Position numbers and translations under genes: made by a program. The notes under the pieces are model-generated. The model was not told the origin of the DNA and did no database searches. It worked only from the letters and a program-made list of their open reading frames with translations. Positions 21,790-33,005 of a stretch of 64,000 bases of DNA are shown piece after piece. Numbering within the stretch: position 1 is the first letter of the stretch; every line of letters starts with the position of its first letter. Source of the DNA: Neostapfia colusana (lineage: Eukaryota; Streptophyta; Magnoliopsida; Poales; Poaceae). The stretch lies in assembly GCA_030760725.1 (NCBI GenBank), contig JASWHV010000012.1:44671652-44735651 (forward strand), written 5' to 3'.

Positions 21790-22560
21790 CGGACTAGTCC
21801 GGCCCCGCCAGACACATGTCGCCACCGGAGCTCACCCCTATGGAAGGGATGAGGTCCGACCCTTCCAGACACGTGTCGCCACCGGAGCTCACCCTTGTGG
21901 AAGGGATGAGGTCTAGCCCTGCCAGACACGTGTCGCCACCGGAGCTCACCCTTGTGGAAGGGATGAGGTCCGGCCCCATGGGACACGTGTCGCCACCAGA
22001 GCTCACCTCTGTGTAAGGGATGAGGTCCGGCCCCATGGGACACGTGTCGCCACCGGAGCTCACCCCTGTGGAAGGGATGAGGTCCGGTCCCGCGGGACAC
22101 ATGTCACCACCGGAGCTCGCCTCTGAGGAGAGGAAAGGCCCCGACCCGCTGGACACGTGTCGCCACGGGAGCTCGCCTCCGAGGAGAGGAAAGGCCTCGG
22201 CCTGCTGGACACGTGTCGCCACGGGAGCTCGCCTCCGAGGGGAGGAGAGGCCCCGGCCCGCTGGACACGTGTCACCACGGGAGCTCGCCTCTGAGGAGAG
22301 GGGAGGTCCAGCCCCGCCGAACACGTGGCGTCCTCGGAGCTCGCATCCGAGGAAAGGGGAGGTCCGGCCCCGTCGGACACGTGGCGCCCTCGGAGCTCGC
22401 CTCTGAGGAGAGGGGAGGTTCGGCCCCGCCGGACACGTGGCACCCTCGGAGCTCGCCTCTGTGGAGAGGGGAGGCCCGGCCCCGCTGGACACGTGGTGCC
22501 TTCGGAGCTCACCCTAGCAGTGGCCACGTGGCAAGGTCGGACTTCGCAGCGGACAAAGTC
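21790..22560 (+). repeat. Tandem array of 56-57-bp units with a G-box core (Sirevirus internal)
   Basis: Thirteen units. The core CACGTG or CACATG falls at 21813 (approximately), 21870, 21927, 21984, 22041, 22098, 22154, 22210, 22266, 22322, 22378, 22434 and 22490, with a further core at 22525. The first units are spaced 57 bp and the later ones 56 bp. A unit reads GGACACGTGTCGCCACCGGA followed by GCTCACC, then a purine-rich GAGGAGAGG-type segment and GAGGTCCGGCCCC. The long open frames across it on both strands simply reflect the repeat and are not genes. Confidence 0.93.
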
Positions 22561-23188
22561 TCGCTCTGGTCCGCCAACCGGACTTGTCCGAACACTTAAC
22601 CCGGACTAGTCCGGCCCCTGGGGACTTAACCTCCCAGGGGCAGCCAAACTTCTCTCTTCACAGACTAGTCCGCTCACATCCTCTCTCAAGCCGAAAGCGC
22701 CCACAAATTGGCGATTTTTGCTTTCCTCCACCAACAATCTTGTTCAATCCACGGATTGGAGACCTAAGGAGTGCGTAAACCCTTCCCCGGGATTTGTTAC
22801 TCAAGTTTCAACTCCAAAATTCATCACATTTGAAGATTTCAAGAGGCATTCTTGACCTAACAAAAAAATCCTTCCTTTTCTTCACTCTTAGGTCTTTTGA
22901 TAAAAACCTCCTCACAAATGTTGTTCCTAGTGTCGATGCGATCATAGCCTAGGAGTATTGCAACTTAATTCGAAGTTCTTGCGAAAAATTGTTAGGGTTA
23001 GGGTTCTTTCTGTATAACCTGGACTACTCCGGTTTTGGGCGGACAAATCCGTTCTCGAGCAGACTAGTCCGGTCCTTTAACGGACAAGTCCGGTTTACAC
23101 AGAACAAACTCCAACTTTAGCCATTTTTCATGAATTCTCTTGCAATATTCCACTTCCTTGACCTCTAATATCCTGTCCCTCAGGAAAT

Positions 23189-24969
23189 ATGTCGAACTCC
23201 GACCAAAGCTCTCCCCTTCCAAGTCCCACGGCCGAGGAGGCTCGACAAGCCCTTCATCGGCGCATTGCCGAAGAAAGGGCAGCAAAGGAGGCCCAAGCGG
23301 CTAAAGAAGCCGTCCGTCGAGAGGCAAGAACAAAGAAGAAGCATGATCTCGATGAGGAGGCACAAATTGCCCAAGCCGTTGAAGAATCCTTGAAGGATCA
23401 ACTGATAAAGAAAAGGGCCGAACGTGAAGCCCAGAGCTCCCAAGCTGCTAGTGCCTCAGAGCCCAAGAGAAAGAGGCTGGTCACCTTGGGAGATAAAGAG
23501 AAGGAAAAGGGATCCGAGAGTAGGGTTCCTCGTGATCCAAAGAAGGGTAAGGATCCACTTCTTGAGCAGCCCAAGAACAAAAAGGCAACTGCTAAAGCAC
23601 CGACAAACAGAGCAGAAGGGATAAAAATCAGAGGGAAAGGGCAACCGAAGCCCATCGGCCCCTTAAAGATAGTTGCCCTCCTAGAGACCCAAACCGGCAG
23701 CCCAACAATCTGGCATTTGTATTCAAAGGAAAGGGGGTTGAAAAGGCGAGAAGGCTAAGGATGGATAAAGTCTATGACTATGAGAAGCACACAGACGACC
23801 CTAGGTTTTGGTGTGACTTTCATTGCGATTACTACCGCTTGGTGTACCTAAAAATGAAGACCCCAGTCACTCAAGCTCAATGGGTAGATTGAGACTACAT
23901 GGCCAAAAGGGAGCACAAAGCTTTTGATGCAGTGATTGAAGACACAGAGCGCCATGGAATCAAGGAAATCATGAGCTTCAAGTATGACTGGAACATTGAG
24001 GTAATTATGCAGTTCTACACCACTGTGTACTTCTCCACCTACGGTGACCAGAAAATCACTTGGATGACTCATGGAGAATAGTACTCAGTCACCTATGAGA
24101 GGTTTGCACAGATACTTGGCCTCGAGGAGCACTTAGATCATGAGATTATCATTTCCAATCTCAAGGCAGTGGACAGGGATCAACTTGACTATATGTATCC
24201 TAGTCATGTTCCTTGTGAGGCCGAGCTTGCTAGGAACATCAAGCCGTTCTATAGCATCCTCAACCGGATTCTGAGGAGGACCATTGCCCCCAAGGATGGA
24301 GATGCAGGGGTAATTCAAGGAAACTTAAGGCATCTCCTCCTCTTGATAGATGGTGAAGAGAAGTTCAACCTTGTTGAGTATATTTATGATGACATCTTCA
24401 ACATCTCTCACACTCCCAACCGCTCATGTGGTTATGCACCGTACATCATGTGCCTAATTGACAAGGTGTCGGGGATAATCTCTGTCAAGGAGGTCACTCA
24501 TCGACCTCTCCGTCCTCAGCTACCCCCATTCTGCCAGAACCCTCAAGGAGAAAAAATGCTCAACCTCTGTCCAGCTCAGCGGCCCCTTCTAGCTCAGCGG
24601 CTCCCCCATCATCTCCTCCTCCGCAGTCCATGAGCGGATTCTTCAAGTGCTTCAACGCACTTTTCGCCTCCTGTCGGCGTGTGGAGGCCCGGACTCGACG
24701 CATGGAGAGGGCGTCAGGAGAAGTACCTCAAGGCTGTGTGTGACAAGCTTGAGGTACCCATGTCTCACCCTGAGGAGAGTGATGGGGAACTCACTCCATA
24801 TCCAGAGTTCACCGCTGATGAGCTCGCCCAGTTCAGGGAAGATGGAAGCTCTTCCAAGGCCGTGCCTCCATCCACCACCGCCGACAAAGAAGAAGAGGAT
24901 ACGGAGGCTAAGGAGAGCGATGAAAATGGCGATGAAGAAGAAGACGATGGAGATGACGAGTACACTTAG
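23189..24969 (+). pseudogene. Env-like third gene of the Sirevirus-like element, broken
   Basis: Starts at ATG 23189 (MSNSDQSSPLPSPTAEEARQ) with a charged, alanine-rich, coiled-coil-like segment. After a frameshift near 23735 it continues with YDYEKHTDDPRFW, FKYDWNIEVIMQFYTTVYF and YSVTYERFAQILGLEEHL, which I recall from the plant transposon-protein family found downstream of Sirevirus pol. Stops at about 23890 and 24079 and frame changes near 24600 break it. It ends in a very acidic tail with stop at 24967-24969. No clear signal peptide or membrane span is visible, so env-like refers only to position. Its role is unknown. Confidence 0.7.
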
Positions 24970-25010
24970 GCGTATATTCCTCCCTCCTTTCCTTTTTGGT
25001 GCCATGATGC

Positions 25011-25379
25011 CAAAGGGGGAGAAATGTGAAAAGGATGTCCTATTTTTTATCATCTTCTAGTCTCGTAATAGATCTTTTGGACATGACTCTTTTGGACATG
25101 GCTATCTATGTTTTATGTTTTATGCATGCCTATCTTTTGTGTAACACTATGTGTTGGATTTTATGGCTGTTTTATGCTTATTGTCTTATCACATTTTTTA
25201 TTTTAAGCACAACACGTAGGCACCCCACCATAACATGTTAATGTATGCCAACTCCCCTCTTTTACTCTTGCATACATTCAGGGGGAGTTTTGCATACGTA
25301 CACTTGTTATAAAAATAATTTTTTTACCTCTTATGTTGAAACTTAATGTGTTGTCATCAATCACCAAAAAGGGGGAGTT
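25011..25379 (+). promoter_or_regulatory. Three polypurine tracts before the 3' LTR
   Basis: CAAAGGGGGAGAAATG (25011-25025), AGGGGGAGTTTTG (25280-25292) and AAAAAGGGGGAGTTTG (25366-25381). Only the last touches the LTR and would prime plus-strand synthesis. Extra upstream copies are a known Sirevirus trait. Confidence 0.8.
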
Positions 25380-26974
25380 TGTAAGTGCATCTAGGCATCC
25401 CCGTGGGTTTTGGATGATTGATGATGACAAATTGAGAGACTAATGAGCTGAGATGATCATAAGCACAGGACATTTCCAAGGCGGGCACCTAAACTCTCAA
25501 AAAATGGAAAAAGATGAAGAACAGTGTCGAAGACTCGAATAGTCGAAATTAGGGTTTCACTTGAGTTTTTAGTAGGCTAGCCGTGTAAAAGAAAGAGTGT
25601 GTGTGTCAAGTGCATTGAGATCATAGAAGAGAGCTCAAAGCGTTAGAAGTGTCAAATCCTTAGTGGAGAGAGGTAACGTTGGGCAGGCCGGACTTCTCCG
25701 AGGGAAGAGGTCGGACTAGTCCGGAAGTCCTACGGCTTAGTCCGTTTTAGGGCGGACTAAGAGTTCCTGACTGACATTGGACCTGTCTGTTTTGGACGGA
25801 CTAGTTCGTTTCTCTCTAGGTGAGAGTGTTTTTGGGTCCTGGTAGACCAGACTTATCCGCCTTAGTGGCCGGACTAGTCCGGGTTAGCGAGACTTGTTCG
25901 TTTTCACACGGACTAAGAGTTCCTGTGTGAGTTCAGGCTAGTCCGTTCTAAGGCGGATTAGTCCGTGTGGGTGTGAGATGAGAGCTCCCACGGCTAAGTC
26001 TTAGTGGACCGGACTTGTCCGCCTTAGTGGCTGGACTAGTCCGGGTCCTCCAGACTTGTCCGTTCTCACCCGGACAAATAGTTCCTGTGTGAGATCGGAC
26101 TAGTCCAGTGTGAGGCGTACTAGTCCGGACTTTCAGTAGGTGGCAACGGTTGGCTTCGGGACTTCTATAAAAGGAGATGCCCCGACGTCATTTAAAAAAA
26201 CCTGGAACCCTAGCGCCGCCACAGCGATCCAAGAGCCCCCCTAATCCTTCTCTCTTGCCTACTCACCCTCTAGAGCCAATTCTTAAGTGAATTTGGGTGT
26301 GTGAGAAGAGGAGAAGGAAGAACTTCGCGTTTAGGCTCTTGGAGTAATCTCGTGCACTTGGTGTGATCTGTGGCTTGTGAGATCTGTGAAGTTTGTGGAA
26401 GTGATCAAGTGGGAGCCTCGGATTGTGAGTAGCCCCAAAACTTTGTAAGTTAACCCTTGAGATAGTGAAGAACCGGGTTGGCCTTAGTGGGGACTTGGTG
26501 AGGAAAGGGTTGTTAGACCCGGTCCTTTGTGGACTCCTCAACGGGGACGTAGATTCCTGAGTGGAATCGAACCTTGGGAAAAATTCCTCAGTGTCTCTCT
26601 TGCATGTACATTTCTTTGAAGATCAAGATTGCTTAGGGTTTGTTTTAATTATTTCGCTATACATCATCACACTCTTGCAACTCATTTCAATATTCTGTCA
26701 CACTTGTTGTATAGAAGTGCTAGTTGTCTCATCCACATTTTGTTAAACTAAAATTTGGAGAAAAACCCTTAAAAATCAAGCTTTAGATCTTTCCTGCAGT
26801 TTGACCAGACTAGTCCGCCTCCAAGGCAGAATAGTCCGGCCTTTTAGGCCTTTCTAGCAGGTTGATCGAACTAGTCCGCCCCTGAGCCTGACTAGTCCAG
26901 CTCCTGAGTTCTAATCTCGTTTAATTAAGTCATTTCAGGTATTTTAGCCTATTCACCCCCTCTAGGCAATTTCA
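25380..26974 (+). repeat. 3' LTR of the Sirevirus-like element
   Basis: 1595 bp, collinear with 14288-15873, including the palindrome array and TATA box. It is followed by the GAGGG duplication and the rest of the outer element's LTR. Confidence 0.92.
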
Positions 26975-26979
26975 GAGGG

Positions 26980-27752
26980 CTCTGGTGCTGCCATGTGTCT
27001 AACGACTCCGGACCCCTCGCTACTCCGTAAGACAGCTCTGGTGATGACGCGTGTCCCAGGGGCCAGCCACCCGGACGCCGCGAGCCAAGGAGTAAAGAGG
27101 AAGGTGCGCTGTCAGGTCGTGCATTCAAGGTTCGCGCCTTCCCTAGTAGTATGGCACACGCCTCCGTCCTTCATCTGTCCACCATTGTAGTGAAAGATAG
27201 GGTGGCGAGGCGTGACGGCGGCACGGTGCCGCCCAACGGCTCAGAGCCACTCAGCAGAGCGAGATGACGCGGCGACAAGACGGACACTTCATCGTCACCT
27301 GCTACCCGGTCAGAAGCGCCCAGTGGGACAGGCGGCACACCTTAACTCCTTCGACAGCGACAATACCTATAGCTGTAAATACCCTAGCTCATGTATAGGG
27401 TACAGATAGCCGCGGGGCCACCTGTCGGGCTCCGGGCCACATTGTAACTGCCCCGACCTCGTGCTATAAAAGGATCAGGGGAGCCTCCGGGCAAGGGGTT
27501 CGCACCCAGCGTCCTCCTCCTAGCATCAGGTTCCAAACCCAACTCTCTCACACACTCATACGCGCAAGCAATACAACAATCACACCGTGGATATAGGGTA
27601 TTACGCTCCGGCGGCCCGAACCACGTAAATCCTCGTGTTCATCTCGCCATTGTGCTCCGACCTTTGAATCCATTAGCTCCTCCTAAAAAAAGAACCTCCG
27701 CGGGCTACTTCCGAGCAGACCGGGGGAAGTGTCGCAGGAAAACACTTCGACA
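26980..27752 (+). repeat. 5' LTR of the outer element, second part
   Basis: Continues the LTR interrupted at 14287. It matches 48130-48931, including TATAAAAG at 27465-27472 (48645-48652 in the 3' LTR) and the CAATACAACAATCACACCG stretch. It ends AACACTTCGACA just before the PBS-like sequence. Confidence 0.88.
27465..27472 (+). promoter_or_regulatory. TATA box of the outer element's 5' LTR
   Basis: TATAAAAG, conserved in both LTR copies and located about 290 bp from the LTR end. The nested Sirevirus lies upstream of it and separates it from most of the G-box array. Confidence 0.65.
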
Positions 27753-27753
27753 T

Positions 27754-27772
27754 TTGGCGTGCTAGGAAGGGG
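27754..27772 (+). promoter_or_regulatory. Primer-binding-site-like sequence of the outer element
   Basis: TTGGCGTGCTAGGAAGGGG directly follows the 5' LTR. It resembles the TTGGCGCGCCGGGTAGGG seen next to the gypsy LTR at 4020, which suggests the two elements are related. Confidence 0.5.
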
Positions 27773-28036
27773 CTTTTTGGTTTTTGGAGCTGCTCATGAA
27801 GCTCACAATGGTGAACATCCAGTCTCTTGAAGGTTCTCCACGTCCCTCACGCCGCCAGCAACAGAGGGAGCAGGAAGCGTCCTCTAGTCCCAAAGCGGGA
27901 CCGTTTGTGCCAGGGCCAGTCCCTACAGCGACGGTGCCCGTTGCCTCCTGGCAGCCTTCGGTAGCGACGGCGTCGAAAGCACCGACCAAGCCAGCCCAAA
28001 GAGTGTGCTGCTAGCAGCTCACGTGCTCCTCCACAA

Positions 28037-28060
28037 CCCCCCCCCCCCCCCCCCCCCCCC
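28037..28060. repeat. Poly-C run of 24
   Basis: A pure run of about 24 C just upstream of the gag region of the outer element. The true length is uncertain because such runs are error-prone in sequencing. Confidence 0.85.
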
Positions 28061-28439
28061 GAGTGCGGGAGCTTCCCCATCCGCTGCGGAGCTGTGGTGC
28101 AACGACGTCGACCACCTAGTCGTCGCCACGCTCAACTCACCGTGCCACCGGAGGCGGCGTCTAGAGACGGCGCAGCTGCCGACCTGTACCCTAACGAGGG
28201 ATTACAGGACGGAAGAAACCCACTCGTTAGCGGCGTCCAAGCTCTCCACCGTAGACCTCAGAGCCAAGCCGGACCGTCGCCACCGTCAGAAAGAAGATGG
28301 TTGCATCACCATCGAGCGACAGCGCGAGTGACGTCGTAACCTCGAGGAGGAGTATGGTACTCCGGGTACCATGCGCCCCATCTACGCGGGCCAGAGCCCC
28401 ATCTCCCCAAGCTTAGTGGGAGGTTGCATGGCTTTGGCC

Positions 28440-29430
28440 CCACACCTTTGTATGGCGGTGTGGCCACGCAAGTTCCGGGTGCACTAGCCACAGAAGTTCA
28501 ATGGGACAGTCAACCCCGTCGAGTTCCTGCAGATCTACTCCACCGGCATCCTAGCTACAGGAGGGTATGAGGCCATCATGGCCAACTACTTCCCCGTGGC
28601 TTTGACCGGGTCAGCCTCGTCATGGCTCATGAACTTGCCCCAGGAGTCCACAACCTCCTAGGAAGAGTTGTGCCGTCAGTTCATGGCCAACTTTGGGAGT
28701 TCCTACACCCGGTCGGGCACAAAGGCCGACCTCCATGCCCTGCAACAGCAACCAGGAGAACCACTGCATTTCCTCATCCAGCGTTTCTCCCAGGTTAGAA
28801 ACATCATACCCCGCATCTCCAATGCCTCCGTCGTCGTCGCCTTCCGGCAGGGCATCCGCGATAAGAAGATGCTTGAGAAGCTGGCCACACATGATGTGTA
28901 GGACGTCTCCAAGCTCTTCAGCTTGGCGGACAAGTGTGCTAGGGCCGCAGAGGGCCACAACTGGCACACACCACCTGGCAAGGGGAGTAAGCCCACCAGG
29001 GAGGGCTCTGGCAGCAAGAAGAAGAAGTCGGCGGCAAGGACAAGCCGCTGGCCAGAGCCCACATTATAGCAGCAGTAGCAGCTGCATGGGGCCAGCGGCC
29101 GCGCACCGACAAGCGCCCGCAACAGCCGTCCGACAGCGTCGACGACGACTAGAGGTGCGCGGTCCACAACACTAAACGGCACAGCGCCAGCGAGTGCCGG
29201 GAGAACCAGAAGCTGGCAGAGCACTTCTGAGAACTCCGACCACAGCGCCAGGATGGCGCACTCTTCCGCCAGCGGGAGGGCAAGCAAAAGGATGACCCGG
29301 AGGTCAGCAACGATGAGGAGATGGAGTTCCAAGACGCAAAGCGGGCGTTGAAGCTCATCTATGACCATGTAGAGAGCTCCGACTCCAACCACAGCGAGCG
29401 ATGCAAGACACTCCACGCCTAACCAGGCGT
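28440..29430 (+). pseudogene. Gag of the outer gypsy-type element, broken
   Basis: From about 28497 the frame reads FNGTVNPVEFLQIYSTG, SASSWLMNLPQES, EELCRQFMANF, QQQPGEPLHFLIQRFSQVR and FRQGIRDKKMLEKLA, a clear Retrotrans_gag capsid domain. TAG codons interrupt it near 28660 and 28900. After a frame change, CAVHNTKRHSASEC (from 29156) gives the C-x2-H-x4-H-x4-C zinc pattern usual at the end of this gag type, followed by EFQDAKRALKLIYDHV and a stop near 29420. No protease or RT frame follows. Confidence 0.8.
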
Positions 29431-30005
29431 TTCCCCCTCCGTATGACAAGGGCTCACCTGACGTGCATACATACGGCGAAGCCACACAAGATCATCTTCT
29501 GCGTGAAGAGTAGGTAGCCTAACGTAGGGCTACCTAGTGCCTCGGCCAATGCTTTCTCGAGGAGGGGTGACAAATTCTCCCCCCAGCTGAGAGGGTCCCT
29601 CCCGACTAGTACAAGTATGCCGCTCCAGGTGCGTCCGCCTGGCTTCAGGGGATGGGTATCTCTACCCAGACCACAGGACATAGAACACCTTTGTAAGTTC
29701 TACCCTTAGCGCAGTGGTAGGATGCTTTTCCTTTTCTCTTTCTTGTAAGGGTGTCATAGTGTTTAGGAACAGCGCTTAGAACAGCTAGAGTCCCGGAAGT
29801 GTACAACTACTATTGTTGTCCGGGGTGGGTCGCTGCCTTCTTACATGGCCTGTTACCTCCTATTGCTCGAAGGAAGCCAGAAATAGGAAAAGTGTATCCT
29901 ACCTTGCGCACTTTATTTACAACTTGTGCTAGCTCGTGCATATAAACTGTAAACGACATGTCCGGAGCCCGTCCTACATACTTGTCTTAGGTCCCATGCC
30001 ACTAG

Positions 30006-31285
30006 AAGGTTTCCTCGCTGAAAGGTTAACGCCCGCGGGAGGTCCAGGGTGTGTAGCCTGCTATGCCTGGTTCCGAACCCGTAGCGTGCACATCGTGCCT
30101 CCCCAGCGCTACAACTGAGTACTCGGGGGCCAGAAAGAACACGGTTACGGACAAGAGAAGTAACCGGACCCCGTACATTGCCTCAATACTCTTTACGTGT
30201 TTTCTTTCCATACCGCTCCGGCCGGGTGGCCAGTCACTTTTTTCCTGCGTTCAACACTAGCAGGAGCTATGCTATCCTACTGCAGGTGGGTCTGCTTGAG
30301 GACCCTGTGGCGTACCCGAGGTCCTGTGGTTGTCTCATTGCTTGGGGGCCCTATGGCGCCGAATGGCCCTCCCCTGAAAGGCTTACGCTAGCGGGAGGTC
30401 CAGGGCGTGTAGCCTTCTATGCCTGGTACCGTACCCTTAGCGTGCACATCCTGCTTCTCCAGCGGTACAGCTCAGTCTCGGGGAACCAGATGGCTCATAC
30501 CCCTGACCAAGGCTTCAACCATATCCTGGACGACCCACATCGAATTACCCAAGCCCCGTAGCTCGGCTGAGGACCGTAAGTCACAGTAATGCTACCAAAC
30601 AAGGAAAAGTGACCAGAGAGCACGACTACTCCCTCTTTCTGCCATGTATGTAGGTCCGCACAGATCCTTGGCGTCTCGGACCTCCTAGGGGCCCCGATGA
30701 TGACGTCCTGCCTCATCCAGTGGGGGTCCGACCGCTGCAACAGTGAGCAGAAGACTCAGAGCGCCAACTACGACAAGCTGAAGACAAGGGCCGAACTTCC
30801 CTCGGGTCCTTGCGTTGCCAGGGACCCGGAAGGAGTGGTAGCCACACTGCCAGAGCACCCTGGGTCCTTACGCTGCTAAGGACCCGGAGGAACAAGCTTG
30901 AGATATTGGCAAAGAGCTACCCACGTCAGCTAAGTCATTCTGGACCTTTGCGCTCTCTCGCCCTACCTTATGCACGTATACATTTTTGCAGCTTTCCATT
31001 CAAGCTTGCCTATATTTTTGTGTGCCTCTCGACGTGTACATAGTTGTGTCTCTCTGTTTTGCTCTTGGTCAAAGTTATGCTATCCTGCTACAAGACGGGA
31101 ACGCCTGAGGCACATGTGTTGTCTCTGGACCCCCTGGGTTACCTTCCTGCTCGGGTTTGATGGCGCTAGAAGGACGCCTCCCCTTTTCGGAGTGCCTGGC
31201 CAGTGGGAGGTCCAGGGTGTGTAGCCTTCTTAGCCTGGTCCCGTGCTCTAAGATGCACACTCTGCCTCTTCTGCGCAGCACCCAA
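30006..31285 (+). repeat. Dispersed internal repeat of about 110 bp, three diverged copies
   Basis: Copies at about 30006-30117, 30362-30471 and 31170-31281 share GGGAGGTCCAGGGTGTGTAG, then CCTGGT(T/A/C)CCG, GCACA(T/C)and CTC..CAGC. Each is followed by CGGGG or GGGGGCC. Spacing is about 355 and 810 bp. Confidence 0.7.
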
Positions 31286-32639
31286 GTGATGGGGGCCCGG
31301 ATGGCACACCACCCTGGGAAGGATGGTAACCAGGGTCCGGACCCTACTACACCGAATTGCCTAGGTCTCGTAGCTTCGCAAAGGACCATAAGCCATAATG
31401 GGGCCAGCGAGCAGGGAGAATACAACTACACAGCACGATTACCCTTTTCTTCTAGTGTTGTGCAGGCCACAGGGCTCCGGTCCGTGAGGTTGGTCCTGGG
31501 ACACCACCTTTTCCAGGAGGTCACTCTTGGACCTCCAAATCTCGCGTCTCTCGAAGGCTCCAGAGATGGTGTCTTGCGCCTTGTTGGCAGGCGTCCCCAA
31601 ACACTTGGGCACACCTGCCAGGGGGCCATCACGACTGGTCAAGGCAAGCAAGATGGCCGGACCCCTGCAATGTGCAAGAAGGAAGCGGGTACACATCTAC
31701 AGCAGGCAATAAGGAAGCATCAACCAATTTGGCAAGTCGGAGAGCCTCCGGTCCTTGTGACATCAAGGACCAGGGGGCCTCGCGAAAGCTAAAAGTGGTC
31801 CTTCCTACCGGACCCTGCGCTGAGTGGCTGAAGGATGGAAGACCAACAAAAGGGTTTTTCATTCATCAACATAAAAATACAAGACAAGACAACGAAAGAC
31901 TTGAAACGAAGATACTTTCATTGATAACAGAGTTCTGGCATACAAAAGGGGATACAAGACAACTAAGGAACTCAACAGCTACAAGTCGAGTAGTCTCCTA
32001 CTCTGTGGCCTGTTTGGTTGTCCTCCGAGCCGATCTCTGCGCAGTGAGACGGTCACCTGCTGTTAGACCGAGGGCGGCAACAACGCATGCTGGACCAAGG
32101 CAACAGTGACATCCAGTGTCATGTGGGTAAAACGCCATCTATGACAGATTTTGCTGTCTACAACAGTACCTAGAGGAAGGCTTGATCACTCTGGACTTAA
32201 CCTTCCTCCGGTACTGGCAGGTAGCCCTCCTTCGGCAAGGCGCCTAGAGGACATGCCCCACTCGACACTGGCGTAGTGACTCACTGCGAGTTGAGGACCC
32301 TGCCCCCGACAGCCTCTTCGACCACTGGCACACCATCAAGATGGCTTGTGCTTCTATCCGAGGCCGTCAAGGATAGGGATGCACTAGAGAACCTCACCGA
32401 AGGCCGCAAGCACATGAACATCTCGCAGAAGTGGACGAAGACAGATGCCAGTGAGAAAGCATCTAGTGGGTGAAAGTGCCTGGAGCAGAGACTTCCAGCG
32501 CGCAAGAGGAGAATAAAGGCCACATGGTAAGGGGGGGGGTGCCATCCTGCACCGCAAGGCCTCCTTTTATACCCAACCACAACCTCTATCAGGGCAACAG
32601 GCGCGGTGATTGGGTTTCCACCACTGCACGCTGCAGATT

Positions 32640-33005
32640 ATTCGCCTCCCCCAATGATGGGTTGGATCCAGGTCCACCCGTCAGACACTGGGGGCCAGGA
32701 GGATAAACTATAGGAAACGTCAGTTCCTGAGGAGAGCGGTGTGACCAACTCATCGGTTGCCGCATCAAATGACCCGAAGCAACCCCTCGAGCACGCCGCC
32801 TTGGCTCTCGCCCCCACCAATGATAGGTAGGGCCTAGGTCCATCAGTCAGACACTGGCGGGACAGGCGAGTAAAAACTCGGGAACGTCTGGCGGTTCCTG
32901 AGGAAAGCAGCGCAATACTCCTACGGTTCACGGGCTGTCGCAGTAATTTCCCTGAGGCAACCCCTCGACTACATCGTCGTGACCGGTCAAATCGGGAGTG
33001 GACAC
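32640..33005 (+). repeat. Tandem duplication of about 180 bp, diverged
   Basis: The segment from 32645 (CCTCCCCCAATGATGGGT ... CAGACACTGG ... CAGTTCCTGAGGA ... GCAACCCCTCGA) is followed by a second copy from about 32812 (CGCCCCCACCAATGATAGGT ... CAGACACTGG ... CGGTTCCTGAGGA ... GCAACCCCTCGA). Confidence 0.75.

Larger units (their letters stand above)
14288..26974 (+). mobile_element. Sirevirus-like Ty1/copia retrotransposon, full length, decayed
   Basis: LTRs 14288-15873 and 25380-26974 (about 1.59 kb) start TGTAAGTGCATC and end GCAATTTCA, flanked by GAGGG at 14283-14287 and 26975-26979. Inside, in order: PBS for initiator tRNA-Met, gag with a zinc knuckle, protease, integrase, reverse transcriptase, RNase H, a G-box repeat array, an extra env-like reading frame, and several polypurine tracts. 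PR-IN-RT-RH order marks it as copia; the long gag and the additional downstream gene fit Sireviruses. All genes have stops or frameshifts. By eye the first 215 bp of the LTRs differ at about 8 sites, so it is younger than its host element. Confidence 0.9.

Noticed and set aside
13779..22560. Regular repeat arrays that might be taken for CRISPR arrays
   Set aside because: Units are contiguous tandem repeats that vary along their whole length, with no unique spacers, in a eukaryotic genome inside retrotransposons.
21762..22609. Long open frames of 112-232 residues on both strands
   Set aside because: They lie entirely within the 56-57-bp repeat array. A period of 57 is a multiple of three and the units are poor in stops, so open frames arise by composition. 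The predicted proteins are repeats of the DNA unit.
30178..32706. Forward frames of up to 211 residues in the outer element's interior
   Set aside because: No pol motif, no zinc finger, no similarity recognised. They lie in a GC-rich non-coding region with repeats.
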